From positions 1 to 56,113 of the forward strand of contig NZ_CAKZGO010000010.1 of NCBI RefSeq assembly GCF_936916975.1: a stretch of 56,113 nt of DNA. Direction: 5' to 3'. A model generated the notes under the pieces. The model ran no database searches. It saw nothing but the letters and a program-made list of their open reading frames with translations, and was not told the origin of the DNA. The translations under genes and the position numbers were made by a program. Position 1 is the stretch's first letter, and the number at the start of each line of letters is the position of its first letter. The DNA is from an uncultured Dongia sp. (lineage in GTDB: Bacteria > Pseudomonadota > Alphaproteobacteria > Dongiales > Dongiaceae). Shown here piece after piece: positions 1 to 8,533 of this stretch.

Positions 1-135
1 TTTGCTGCGTTGTTTTTTGTTGGGTTTTTTTGTTGTCGCGCTGGGGGTTTGTTTTTTTGTTTGTGGTTTGGGTTTTCCCTTTTTTTTTGTGATCCTGGGG
101 GGGGGGCGCCTTTTGTGGGGGGGGGGGCCCCGCGA
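1..135. other. Low-complexity G/T-rich contig end, probably artefactual
   Basis: The first ~135 bases are runs of T and G with very few A or C, including T runs of 7-9 and G runs of 10 or more. This is unlike the balanced high-GC coding DNA that begins about base 140. There is no reading frame, repeat unit or known signal. I read it as low-quality sequence at the end of a contig rather than biology. Confidence 0.7.
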
Positions 136-151
136 CGGCACGTCTATATGA

Positions 152-1165
152 TCAGTTCGCGGCTTGCAGGGCCTTGAGGTCCCAGCAAGTGCTGGGCTTC
201 AGATCGGCCTTGGTGGTCGCCTTTTCCAACGTGTAGATATAGGTCGACGCGGTACCGGGTGCCTGCCCGCTCTGCAGCAGGTATTTGATGATCGCGTTGA
301 TATCGCGCGACTGGCCGGCCAGTTCAGTCATCACGACCGCACCGAAAGTGCCGTTTTCCAGCGCATCGCAATCGACCTTCTCGCCGCCACCGGTGGTGAC
401 CAGGAAGATCTTGTCCTGCTTGCCGGCTTCGCGGATCGCCGCCGCCGTGCCGGTTGCGTCACCGTCCCAGAAATCGATGATGCCGCAGATGTCGGGGAAT
501 TGCTGCAGCATGGTGGTGGTGACGTTACGCGCCGTGGTCGCGTCCCAATTGGAATCCGGCTTTGCCACGACTTTGAAATCCGGGTGCTTTTCCAGAACCT
601 TCATGATTCCAGCGTATTGATAGAGGCTGGAGGCATTGACCTGGTCGCCCTGTACGAGACCGATCTGCTTCGACGAGTTCTCGCCGCAGCCCTTGATGAC
701 GGCTTCGGCTTCCAGCTGGCCGAGACGATCCCAATCACTGCCGATGAAAGCGTCGACCGGATAGTTGACCGGGTTGTCGATCGCGACCACGAAGATGCCT
801 TCCTTCTGCGCCTTCTTGAACAACTTAGCATAGGAGTTGAGATCGGGCGAATGCACGACCAGAACGTTGGGCTTCGGGTCCGAGGAGATGGCTTCGGTGA
901 TCGCCTGGGCACCGGCCTCGATGCTCCAATTGGGATCGCGGGTCTCGAACACGCCACCGAAGCCTTCGATTTCCTTCTTGAGATAGGCTGCCCAGCCTTG
1001 GGCCAGATCGAAGCCCATGGCCATCGGCACCATGACGACGCGCTTGTCTTTCATGGCCGCAGCGTAAGCCGCAGGGCCTGGATCTTCCTGCGCAACGGCG
1101 GCGCTGCCGAAGGCCAGGGTCATCACCGCCGTTGCGGCGACCAGTGTTTTCTTGAAGCTGTTCAT
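152..1165 (-). CDS. Sugar ABC transporter periplasmic binding protein (CUT2, ribose/xylose type)
   Basis: A 337-residue periplasmic binding protein. The N-terminus (MNSFKKTLVAATAVMTLAFG...AVAQ) is a typical Sec signal peptide with cleavage near residue 25. The rest follows the periplasmic-binding-protein-like I fold used by ribose/galactose-type transporters, with a VVAIDNPV segment and an SDWDRLGQLEAE segment in the hinge region. A purine-rich ribosome site (AGGAAAGGTG) precedes the ATG. It lies 40 bp downstream of a CUT2 permease on the same strand and probably works with it. The matching ATPase is not adjacent and may lie left of the window. The substrate cannot be read from the sequence. 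Confidence 0.85.
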   Translation of the reverse strand: MNSFKKTLVAATAVMTLAFGSAAVAQEDPGPAAYAAAMKDKRVVMVPMAMGFDLAQGWAAYLKKEIEGFGGVFETRDPNWSIEAGAQAITEAISSDPKPNVLVVHSPDLNSYAKLFKKAQKEGIFVVAIDNPVNYPVDAFIGSDWDRLGQLEAEAVIKGCGENSSKQIGLVQGDQVNASSLYQYAGIMKVLEKHPDFKVVAKPDSNWDATTARNVTTTMLQQFPDICGIIDFWDGDATGTAAAIREAGKQDKIFLVTTGGGEKVDCDALENGTFGAVVMTELAGQSRDINAIIKYLLQSGQAPGTASTYIYTLEKATTKADLKPSTCWDLKALQAAN

Positions 1166-1205
1166 GTGGCACCTTTCCTGTCTGCTTTTTTGGTATTCGT
1201 TCGGG

Positions 1206-2186
1206 TCAGATATCGCCCTGCTGTGCCGTCTGCTCGTCGCGCGGGTTGAGCAAGCCGTCGATGATGATGGCGGCCAGCAGGATCGTCGATTTGATCAGGT
1301 TCTGGTAAATGTTCGGAATGTCGAGGATGGTCATCGCATTGAGCATGATGCCGATCAGCAGCGCGCCGACGATAACGTTGCGCATGCCGCCTTTGCCGCC
1401 GGAGAGGCCGATGCCCCCGATCACCGCCACCAGGACGATGTCATAAAGCAGCGTCGAGTTGACCACGCGGGTGTTGATCGAGAGCAGGCTTGAAGCAGTG
1501 AGAATGCCGGCTACAAAAGCGATCACCGCCGAGATCACATAGCGCAGCAGCAGCATCGGCCGGACGGGAATGCCGAGATTTCGCGCCGCCATCGGGTTGT
1601 CGCCGGCGAAATAGACATAGCGCCCCCATTTGGTGAAGCGCAGGAAGAGGAATGCCAGGAACACAATGACGGAGAACAGGAACACTTCGATTGGGATGCC
1701 CAGCCAGCGCATGCGGCCCAGAGCCTCGACCCAATGCTGGGGAGGCACCGGGATCGCATCCTGCGTGATGAGCTGCGAGCGCACGAAGCCAAAGACGAAG
1801 GAGCCGCTCGCCAGCGTCACGAAGATCGGGGGTACATCGGCATAGGCGACCAGAAAGCCGTTGATCAGGCCGATCGCCAGCACAGCGCCGAGGGCAATGG
1901 CCAGCGCCATGCCATTGGGCGTGCCATCGCCCAGCATCTGGAGATACCAGGCCACCGACATCGCCATGATGGCGACGGCGGATAGGTCGATGCCGCGGCC
2001 GATGATGACGATCGCCATGCCGACTGCCAGGATGCCGAGAACCGACACGCTGCGCACGATGGACACGACATTGGCCGTGGTGAGGAAACCCGGCAAGGCG
2101 ATGGCGGCCACGACGAACACCGCCACGGCGATCGCCAAGACGATCCGCTCCTGGTCAAGGCGTGCGGCTAAAGAGCGAGAAATCAT
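1206..2186 (-). CDS. CUT2-family sugar ABC transporter permease
   Basis: Inner-membrane permease of the RbsC/BPD_transp_2 family, about 326 residues from the chosen ATG (MISRSLAARL). It has about 8-10 hydrophobic segments and the family pattern GRGIDLSAVAIMAMS near the first third, where ribose-type permeases have GGIDLSVG. The loop GGIGLSGGKGGM precedes the last helices. A GTG at 2237 would add 17 residues but gives a less membrane-protein-like N-terminus. It pairs with the binding protein at 152-1165. It is separated from the upstream binding-protein gene by about 250 bp containing a terminator, so it is likely its own transcription unit. Confidence 0.85.
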   Translation of the reverse strand: MISRSLAARLDQERIVLAIAVAVFVVAAIALPGFLTTANVVSIVRSVSVLGILAVGMAIVIIGRGIDLSAVAIMAMSVAWYLQMLGDGTPNGMALAIALGAVLAIGLINGFLVAYADVPPIFVTLASGSFVFGFVRSQLITQDAIPVPPQHWVEALGRMRWLGIPIEVFLFSVIVFLAFLFLRFTKWGRYVYFAGDNPMAARNLGIPVRPMLLLRYVISAVIAFVAGILTASSLLSINTRVVNSTLLYDIVLVAVIGGIGLSGGKGGMRNVIVGALLIGIMLNAMTILDIPNIYQNLIKSTILLAAIIIDGLLNPRDEQTAQQGDI

Positions 2187-2374
2187 CCCAATACGCCATA
2201 AAATATGGGTTTCGGCCCCTGCACTGAGGCCGATCACCCTATGCCACGATAGAACCCCAAGCGCCGAGGCTAGTACGGCGGCAATTGAAGAGTCTACTGA
2301 TCATTTGTAAGACAAGATATGCGCCAGGCGAGCGAGGATTCCTGTGGGCTGCCTAAGAAATAGGCGCCGGCGCC

Positions 2375-2408
2375 GAAAGAATGACGCAGAGCCCGAAGGC
2401 CCCGCGTC
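2375..2408 (-). terminator. Rho-independent terminator with UUCG loop after the binding-protein gene
   Basis: Read on the minus strand, an 11-bp stem (GACGCGGGGCC against GGCTCTGCGTC, pairing fully if G-U is allowed) closes a TTCG tetraloop and is followed by ATTCTTTC. It begins 31 bp past the stop of the binding-protein gene at 2440. It would end the transporter operon read from 7067 and separate it from the permease at 1206-2186. The U tract is imperfect. Confidence 0.6.
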
Positions 2409-2439
2409 GCGCAGTTAGACAGAAAACAGAGGTCCGAGC

Positions 2440-3546
2440 TTAGAAATCGAAGTCGTTGATATTGTCCTTGGTGAAGGTGAAAGGCTGGCCGAGCAGAATC
2501 TCGGAGCCGTTGATCACCTGCAAATCACCGAGCTTGCCCGCCTTGACCGAGGTCGCACCCGGCTTCAGATCGCCGTCCACCGCGGCGCGCAGCACATACA
2601 TGGCGGCGTAGCCGAGATCGACCGGGTTCCACAGCACCACGGATTTCACGCAATCCTTGGCGACATAGGGCTTCATGGCATTGGGTGTCGCGAGACCGAC
2701 CACGGCAATCTGGCCGCATTTACCGCCCTGGGTTACCGCTTCGGCTGAAGCCGGGGTGGCAACGCTGGTCATGCCGAAGATGCCCTTCAGCTCATCGCCA
2801 TATTTGTTGATGAGCGTGCTGGCCTGGTTGAAGGAGAGCACGTTGTCTTCCTGGGCCTCGACGGTTTCCAGCCACTTCATCTTCGGGTGGCATTTCGCCT
2901 GATAGGCCGCCATCTCGGCAATCCAGCGCGCCTGGTTGGGCGTGGTGAAGGTCGAGGTGACGATAGCGAAAGATGCTTCCTCGCCGGCTTCCTTGGCCAT
3001 GTTGTCGACCATGGATTTGGCGATGCCGTTGAACTCGGCCTGGTTGACGAACCATTCGCGGGCATCGGGAGTCGAGTTGGCGTCATAGCCCACGACATGG
3101 ATGCCCTTGGACAGCGCCTTCTTCAGCACGGGGGCGATCGCCACCGGGTCATTGGCGGCAAACAGAATGCCGTTGACGCCGCTGGTGATCGAATTGTCGA
3201 GGAAGGTGATCTGCTCGTCGATGTTCGCCTTGGTCGGACCGTCGGTCTTGGCATCGACCGACCCCAATTCAGCCGCAGCATCGGCGATGCCCTTGGAGGT
3301 CGCATTGAAATAGCCGATGCCGATCAGCTTCGGCACATCAACGACCGTGATCTTCTGCCCTTTCATGTCCGGGGCACCGGTCGGCTGGCCACCGTCATAG
3401 GGCACGGCCGCGGCAGCACCCGCTGCACCATCGCAGGCAAGCGGATTGGTCGGCAGTTCATCACCGCCGGTCCAGGCCGATTGCGCCATCGCGACGCCGC
3501 CGCTCCCCACGGCAAGTCCTAACGCCAGTATCATGGTCTTATACAT
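2440..3546 (-). CDS. Sugar-binding protein of the adjacent CUT2 transporter, RhaS/LsrB-like
   Basis: A 368-residue periplasmic sugar-binding protein with a signal peptide (MYKTMILALGLAVGSGGVAMAQ). A strong AAGGAG site sits 8 bases before the ATG. After a ~40-residue low-complexity linker comes the binding fold, starting KGQKITVVDVPKLIGIGYF. The C-terminus, GQPFTFTKDNINDFDF, has the ending typical of rhamnose (RhaS) and autoinducer-2 (LsrB) binding proteins. It is the last gene of the operon ATPase-permease-permease-binding protein and is followed by a terminator. Proximity to rhaR-rhaD-rhaI makes rhamnose the likely ligand, but this is inference from context. Confidence 0.75.
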   Translation of the reverse strand: MYKTMILALGLAVGSGGVAMAQSAWTGGDELPTNPLACDGAAGAAAAVPYDGGQPTGAPDMKGQKITVVDVPKLIGIGYFNATSKGIADAAAELGSVDAKTDGPTKANIDEQITFLDNSITSGVNGILFAANDPVAIAPVLKKALSKGIHVVGYDANSTPDAREWFVNQAEFNGIAKSMVDNMAKEAGEEASFAIVTSTFTTPNQARWIAEMAAYQAKCHPKMKWLETVEAQEDNVLSFNQASTLINKYGDELKGIFGMTSVATPASAEAVTQGGKCGQIAVVGLATPNAMKPYVAKDCVKSVVLWNPVDLGYAAMYVLRAAVDGDLKPGATSVKAGKLGDLQVINGSEILLGQPFTFTKDNINDFDF

Positions 3547-3611
3547 TGTGACTTCTCCTTTTACGGCATGGGTTTTTTCTCGACGGCGATGCCCACACCT
3601 TCCTCCCAGTC

Positions 3612-4556
3612 TCAGCCGTCGCCGTTACGGCTCAGTAGATTTCCCAATAGAATGGCGGCGATCAACACCACGCCGATCACCACGATCGTGCCATCGCCCT
3701 TGACGCCCGCAAGCGCCAGGCCGCTCTTCATCACCTGCATCAGCACGAGACCAAGTATGGTCCCGATGATGGTGCCCTTTCCTCCGAAAATGGAGGTGCC
3801 GCCCAGGACGACGGCCGTAATGACATCTAGCTCCAGACCAGTGCCCATGTCAGAACGTGTCGTCGAGACGCGCGAGACGAAGATGACGGCAGCAAGGCCG
3901 GCGATGAGGCCGGACGTCGCATAGATGATCAGTTTCGTCCGCGCCACATTGAGGCCGGAGAAACGCGCCGCCACCTCATTGGCACCGATGGCATAGGTGG
4001 TACGGCCAAAGGTCGTGAGGCCGAGCACCGCAGCCGCTGCAATGGCGAGGCCGAACAGGAACCAGAGCTGTGTGGGCAATCCCAGCACCTCGCCCTGCCC
4101 CAGCACGAAGAACCATTCCGGATAGCCACGCACCGAGCGCGCCTGGCTGATCCCCTCGGCGAGGCCCCGGTAAAGCGCCAGGGTGGCCAGGGTGGCGATG
4201 AGCGGCGGTACGTTGAAGCGCGTCATGATGAGGCCGTTACCGAGGCCGGCAACGCCACCCACCAGCACCGCCAGCACCATGGCGACCGGCAGCGGTATCC
4301 CCAAGCCATGCCAGAACACGCCGAGCAGGATGGCCGACAGGCCAAAGATGGAGCCCACCGATAGATCGATGCCGCCGGTCACGATGACGAAGGTCATCGG
4401 CAAGGCGAGCAGCCCCACCTCCGCCATCAAGCGGCCTTGGTTGAGGAGATTGTCCGTGGTGAAAAACTTGTCCGATTGTTGCGCCAGGATGATGAGCGCG
4501 ATCACCAGCAGAATGAGCAGGATGGTCTCGTGGCGCAGGAAGGAGCGGAGTGTCAT
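3612..4556 (-). CDS. CUT2 sugar ABC transporter permease (RhaQ-like)
   Basis: An inner-membrane permease of about 314 residues starting MTLRSFLRHETILLILLVIA. The open frame continues 15 codons upstream, but those residues would overlap the preceding gene and are not hydrophobic. It carries the family signature GGIDLSVGSIFGLSA and the C-terminal loop GGTSIFGGKGTIIG. It lies 10 bp downstream of the sister permease at 4567-5553 and 65 bp upstream of the binding-protein gene. The two permeases are expected to form the membrane heterodimer of a rhamnose-type transporter. Confidence 0.85.
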   Translation of the reverse strand: MTLRSFLRHETILLILLVIALIILAQQSDKFFTTDNLLNQGRLMAEVGLLALPMTFVIVTGGIDLSVGSIFGLSAILLGVFWHGLGIPLPVAMVLAVLVGGVAGLGNGLIMTRFNVPPLIATLATLALYRGLAEGISQARSVRGYPEWFFVLGQGEVLGLPTQLWFLFGLAIAAAAVLGLTTFGRTTYAIGANEVAARFSGLNVARTKLIIYATSGLIAGLAAVIFVSRVSTTRSDMGTGLELDVITAVVLGGTSIFGGKGTIIGTILGLVLMQVMKSGLALAGVKGDGTIVVIGVVLIAAILLGNLLSRNGDG

Positions 4557-4566
4557 GGCCGGATCC

Positions 4567-5553
4567 TCACCGCAACCGCCGGCGCCTTGCCATATCGGCA
4601 AGCACGGTCGCGAGAATGAGGAGGCCCTGGACGGCGCGCAGCCAGTAGGCTGAGACGTTGGTAAAGATCAGCGCCGAGCCGATCGCGGCAAACAGAATCG
4701 CCGCCAGGGTCGAGCCAATGACCGTCCCGGTGCCGCCGAGGATGCTGACACCACCCACCACCGAGGCCGTGATCACGGTCAATTCGAGGTTGGGGGGTAC
4801 GGTCGATTGAATGACCTGGAGCTGGGTCGCGAACAGCACCGCGGCGATTCCGGCGAAGAAGCCATGAATCATGAACACGCCGACGATGGATCGCTCGATG
4901 CGGATGCCGGCAACCCGCGCTGCATCCGGATTGCCGCCGATGGCGTAGATGGTGCGGCCGAACCCGCTATGGCGCATCCACAAGGCGGCCAGGATGGTGA
5001 GGGCCACCATGAAATAGATCGGCGAGGGAATGCCGAACAAGCGGAACTGCGCCAGCATGAAGTCCGGCGGCAGATCGTTGATCCAGGCGCCCGCGGTGGC
5101 GCTGATGAGGCCGCCTTTGAGGACCGACAGCATCCCGAGTGTCACGACAATCGATGGAATGCGCACATAAGCGACAAGGACACCAACAAACGCATTGATG
5201 GCGATACCGACGACCAGCGGCGCCAGCCAGCAGATGATGATCGGATAGCCGTTGACGGCGAGTGTGCCGGAGATCGTGGCGAGAACCCCGATGAGTGATC
5301 CCACGGACACATCGATATTGCCGGAGATGATCACCAGCGTCATGCCGATCGCCGCCACGGCGACATAGGCATTGCCGGAGAAAATGGTGGTGAGGTTGGT
5401 GTCGCTCAGAAACCGCGGGTTGATCATGGCGACTACCGCGAACAGCACGACGATGACAGCGAAGACCACCAGTTCCTGGCCATTGGCCTCCAAGGTCGTA
5501 GCCAGCCGGCGGACAGGTGCGGTCAGTCGCGGTGTGGCGAGAGGCGACGTCAT
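4567..5553 (-). CDS. CUT2 sugar ABC transporter permease (RhaP-like)
   Basis: A 328-residue inner-membrane permease of the RbsC family. An N-terminal cytoplasmic segment of about 25 residues is followed by about 9-10 hydrophobic helices. Family motifs are SGNIDVSVGSLIGVLA and GGVSILGGTGTVIG. The positively charged C-terminus (ADMARRRRLR) fits an inside location. Its start overlaps the stop of the upstream ATPase gene by 4 bases, so the two are probably translationally coupled. It partners the permease at 3612-4556. Confidence 0.88.
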   Translation of the reverse strand: MTSPLATPRLTAPVRRLATTLEANGQELVVFAVIVVLFAVVAMINPRFLSDTNLTTIFSGNAYVAVAAIGMTLVIISGNIDVSVGSLIGVLATISGTLAVNGYPIIICWLAPLVVGIAINAFVGVLVAYVRIPSIVVTLGMLSVLKGGLISATAGAWINDLPPDFMLAQFRLFGIPSPIYFMVALTILAALWMRHSGFGRTIYAIGGNPDAARVAGIRIERSIVGVFMIHGFFAGIAAVLFATQLQVIQSTVPPNLELTVITASVVGGVSILGGTGTVIGSTLAAILFAAIGSALIFTNVSAYWLRAVQGLLILATVLADMARRRRLR

Positions 5554-7067
5554 GACGCGAGCTCCGCCACGGCGTGCTTGCCTGCTGCGGTCATGGCGGC
5601 GCCTACAGCGTCCGGTGTCGCCTCGGCACGGTCGAATTCAGCGACGATGGCGCCACCGCGCATCACCAGCACCCGGTCGCTCATGCCGAGCACTTCCGGC
5701 AATTCGCTGGAGATCATCAGGACCGCCAGGCCCTGGCCCGCGAGCTTGCTCATCAAGGCGTGGATCTCCGCCTTGGCGCCAACATCGATGCCGCGGGTGG
5801 GCTCATCCATGATGAGAACCCTGGGTTCCGTTGCAATCCATTTTGCCAAGACCACCTTCTGCTGATTGCCGCCGGACAATTGCCGCACCAGTTGCTCCGC
5901 CCCCCGCGCCCGGATACCGAAACGCGCGATGGACTCGCGGGCAAGTGCCCCTTCGCGTCGCCGGTCGACCACGAGGAGCTTCGCCAATCGGTCGAGAATG
6001 GCCAGCGAGACGTTCTCGCGAATTGTCTGCGGCTTGATGAGGCCCTGCAGGCCGCGATCCTCCGGCACATAAGCAATACCGTGGCTGCGCGCGGTGGCGG
6101 GGCTGTCTATGGTGACCGGCTTACCGTCGATCAGGATCTCGCCGCCGGTCGCCGGTGTGATGCCGAAGATGGTGAGTGCCGTCTCTGTGCGACCCGATCC
6201 GATCAAGCCGGCGATGCCGACGATCTCGCCGGCGCGCAGTTTCAAGCTGATATTGTTGACGACGTTGCGATAGCTGACATTCTTCATCTCCAGGATCGTC
6301 TCGCCCACCGCTGTCGCGACCTTGGGGAACAGCTGGTCGATCGAGCGACCGACCATCATTGAAACCAGCGACGCCTCCGTGACTTCGCCGATCGGCTTGG
6401 TGCCAATAAAGGCGCCATCGCGCAGAACGGTGACACGGTCGGCGAGAGCAAAGATTTCCGGCATGCGATGGCTGACATAGACGATACCGACACCGCGTTC
6501 ACGCAGACGCCGCACCACGCTGAGCAGGCGTTTGGCGTCGGCATCTGCGAGTGCTGCCGTCGGCTCATCCATGATGACAAGGCGCGCATCCTGCGACAAT
6601 GCCTTGGCGATCTCCACTCGCTGCCGGTTGGCAACCGAGAGCAGCCCAACCTTGGTATCGACATCGAGATCATGGCTGTCGAGCGAATCAAGGAGAGCTC
6701 TGGCACCGGCCCGCATCGCCTGCCAATCTAGCGTGCGCCATTTGGTGCGCGGCGCGTGGCCCAAATAGACGTTCTCGGCCACAGTCAATTCCGGAAACAG
6801 CAGCAATTCCTGATAGACCGTTGCGATGCCGGTATGGCGCGCGTCGCGAGGCGAGGCGAAGCGGACAACGTCACCCTCCACCTTGATCTCGCCGCCATCG
6901 GGCTGCAGCACGCCGGAGATGATCTTGATGAGGGTCGATTTGCCCGCCCCGTTCTCGCCGAGGAGCGCATGCACCTCGCCCGGCCGGACGTCGAAGCTGA
7001 TGTCTTTCAGCACGCGGAGATTACCGAAGGATTTGGAGATGTTGCTGACTTCGACAACCGGCATCAT
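5550..7067 (-). CDS. CUT2 sugar ABC transporter ATPase with two nucleotide-binding domains (RhaT-like)
   Basis: A 505-residue duplicated ABC ATPase energising sugar import. The N-terminal domain has Walker A GENGAGKST, degenerate signature LLSVANRQR and Walker B VIMDEPTAAL. The C-terminal domain has the degenerate P-loop GLIGSGRTE typical of this family, signature QLSGGNQQK and Walker B LIMDEPTRGIDVG. Start is MMPVVEVSNISKSFG; either Met is possible. It is the first gene of the operon running to 2440 and diverges from the kinase at 7151 across an 83-bp gap. Its local neighbours suggest L-rhamnose, but the family also includes ribose, xylose and autoinducer-2 systems. Confidence 0.9.
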   Translation of the reverse strand: MMPVVEVSNISKSFGNLRVLKDISFDVRPGEVHALLGENGAGKSTLIKIISGVLQPDGGEIKVEGDVVRFASPRDARHTGIATVYQELLLFPELTVAENVYLGHAPRTKWRTLDWQAMRAGARALLDSLDSHDLDVDTKVGLLSVANRQRVEIAKALSQDARLVIMDEPTAALADADAKRLLSVVRRLRERGVGIVYVSHRMPEIFALADRVTVLRDGAFIGTKPIGEVTEASLVSMMVGRSIDQLFPKVATAVGETILEMKNVSYRNVVNNISLKLRAGEIVGIAGLIGSGRTETALTIFGITPATGGEILIDGKPVTIDSPATARSHGIAYVPEDRGLQGLIKPQTIRENVSLAILDRLAKLLVVDRRREGALARESIARFGIRARGAEQLVRQLSGGNQQKVVLAKWIATEPRVLIMDEPTRGIDVGAKAEIHALMSKLAGQGLAVLMISSELPEVLGMSDRVLVMRGGAIVAEFDRAEATPDAVGAAMTAAGKHAVAELAS

Positions 7068-7150
7068 GACCGCACCCCATCGATCAGGTCTTGCGGGCGA
7101 CGCCTGCCCTGCGCCATCCTGCGCCGGGCAGATATTGCAGGAGCAACGAA

Positions 7151-8533
7151 ATGATGCTGGTCGTCATCGATCTTGGCAAGACCAACGCCAAGATGCTGGT
7201 GTTCGGAGGCGATGGCCGCATTCATTGGCAGGCGCGCACAGCCCCGAGCTGGATCGACCATGGTCCCTACCGCGTGCTTGATGAGGCGCGGCTGTGGGCG
7301 TGGCTCAACGCCTCGCTCGCTGCCGCATCGGCCGAATATGACCTTCGCGGCATCATGCTGACGACCCATGGCTGCACCTGCGCGCTGATCGGGGAAGATG
7401 CACTCGCCAACCCGATCCTCGACTACGAATCGCCGCTGCCGGCCGACATCACAACGGCTTTCGCCCGCGTGGCGCCGCCTTTTGATGAGACCTACTCGCC
7501 CGATCTGCCGCTTGGCCTCAATTTCGGCAAGCAGGTGTTCTGGCTGAGCAAGATTGACCCCGGCCTTATGGCTCGAACTGAGGCCATCCTCTGCTATCCG
7601 CAATACTGGAACTGGCGTTTCACCGGCCAGGCCCTGAGCGAGGTCAGCTATCTCGGCTGCCATACGCATCTGTGGGCGCCGGCGCGCAATGATTTCAGCA
7701 GCCTGGTCGATACCGAAGGTTGGCGTGGGAAGTTTCCGGCTTTCAAGCGCGCTGGCGCGGTGATCGGCGAGTACGCCTTGACCGGTATGGATGGCCGGCA
7801 GCGCGCGCTGCCGATTCACAACGGTGTCCATGACAGCAACGCCTGCCTGCATTTCTATCGCAGCCTCGGATATGAGTCGTTTTCGCTCATCTCGACCGGC
7901 ACCTGGGTGATCGGCTTCAACACCGATTGCCCGCTCGGCGCGCTCGACCAAACGCGCGACATGCTGGCGAATGTCACCGTCGATGGCGCGCCGATTGCGA
8001 CCGCACGTTTCATGGGCGGACGCGAATTCGACGTCATTTCGCAGCAAGCGCGCTGCGTTGTGCCGGTGGAGGCGATTGCCGACCTCATCGGCACCGGCAG
8101 CTTCGCCCTGCCGAGCTTCGCGCCCGGCGGCCCCTTCCCTGATGGTCAAGGGGCTCTGTTGGGGCCGGCACCCGAGACCGAATTGCAGCGGGCAGCGTTG
8201 GCGACGCTCTACGTTGCCTGCATGATGTCCGTCATGCTCAATCTGCTGCAATCCAGGAACGCCATCATCGTCGATGGCGGGCTTGCCAACAACGCAACGC
8301 TGCTGGGCCTGCTCGCCGCCTTGCGTCCGGAGCAGGAGGTCTTGCGTGGCGGCAATGCGGAGGGCACGGCGGCGGGTGCTGCAGCTCTGGCGTTTGAGAG
8401 CCTCGGTTGGCAACCGTTCCAGGAGACATGCAGCCGCGTCGCCGCGCTGTCCGTGCCCGGGCTGCAGAAATACTTTGCCGAATGGCTGGACCGTGCGGAG
8501 GTTCATGCCGGCAAAGCCTCCCGCCAGCGCTGA
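7151..8533 (+). CDS. FGGY-family carbohydrate kinase, RhaK-type (copy 1)
   Basis: About 460 residues from MMLVVIDLGKTNAKML, an FGGY sugar kinase expected to phosphorylate a ketose such as L-rhamnulose with ATP. The N-terminal phosphate-binding loop DLGKTNAK, the TGTWVIGF segment in the second half and IIVDGGLANN near the C-terminus are seen. It is clearly paralogous to the kinase at 8503-9846; both contain YPQYW, LGCHT and FMGGRE. The open frame extends 20 codons upstream, but the conserved fold starts here. It is divergent from the transporter operon and convergent with its paralog, overlapping it by 31 bp. Which copy is the true rhamnulokinase cannot be decided. Confidence 0.8.
   Translation: MMLVVIDLGKTNAKMLVFGGDGRIHWQARTAPSWIDHGPYRVLDEARLWAWLNASLAAASAEYDLRGIMLTTHGCTCALIGEDALANPILDYESPLPADITTAFARVAPPFDETYSPDLPLGLNFGKQVFWLSKIDPGLMARTEAILCYPQYWNWRFTGQALSEVSYLGCHTHLWAPARNDFSSLVDTEGWRGKFPAFKRAGAVIGEYALTGMDGRQRALPIHNGVHDSNACLHFYRSLGYESFSLISTGTWVIGFNTDCPLGALDQTRDMLANVTVDGAPIATARFMGGREFDVISQQARCVVPVEAIADLIGTGSFALPSFAPGGPFPDGQGALLGPAPETELQRAALATLYVACMMSVMLNLLQSRNAIIVDGGLANNATLLGLLAALRPEQEVLRGGNAEGTAAGAAALAFESLGWQPFQETCSRVAALSVPGLQKYFAEWLDRAEVHAGKASRQR

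Noticed and set aside
164-1249. Long open frame (361 codons) on the plus strand opposite the binding-protein gene
   Set aside because: Antisense shadow of a clear binding-protein gene; composition is Arg/Asp/His-rich and matches no family. Similar shadows at 11507-12538, 13135-14148, 21419-22591 and 34580-35932 were rejected for the same reason.
7064-8506. 480-codon open frame on the minus strand opposite the first RhaK-type kinase
   Set aside because: The plus-strand frame contains all FGGY kinase motifs; the minus-strand frame is an antisense shadow with no domain.
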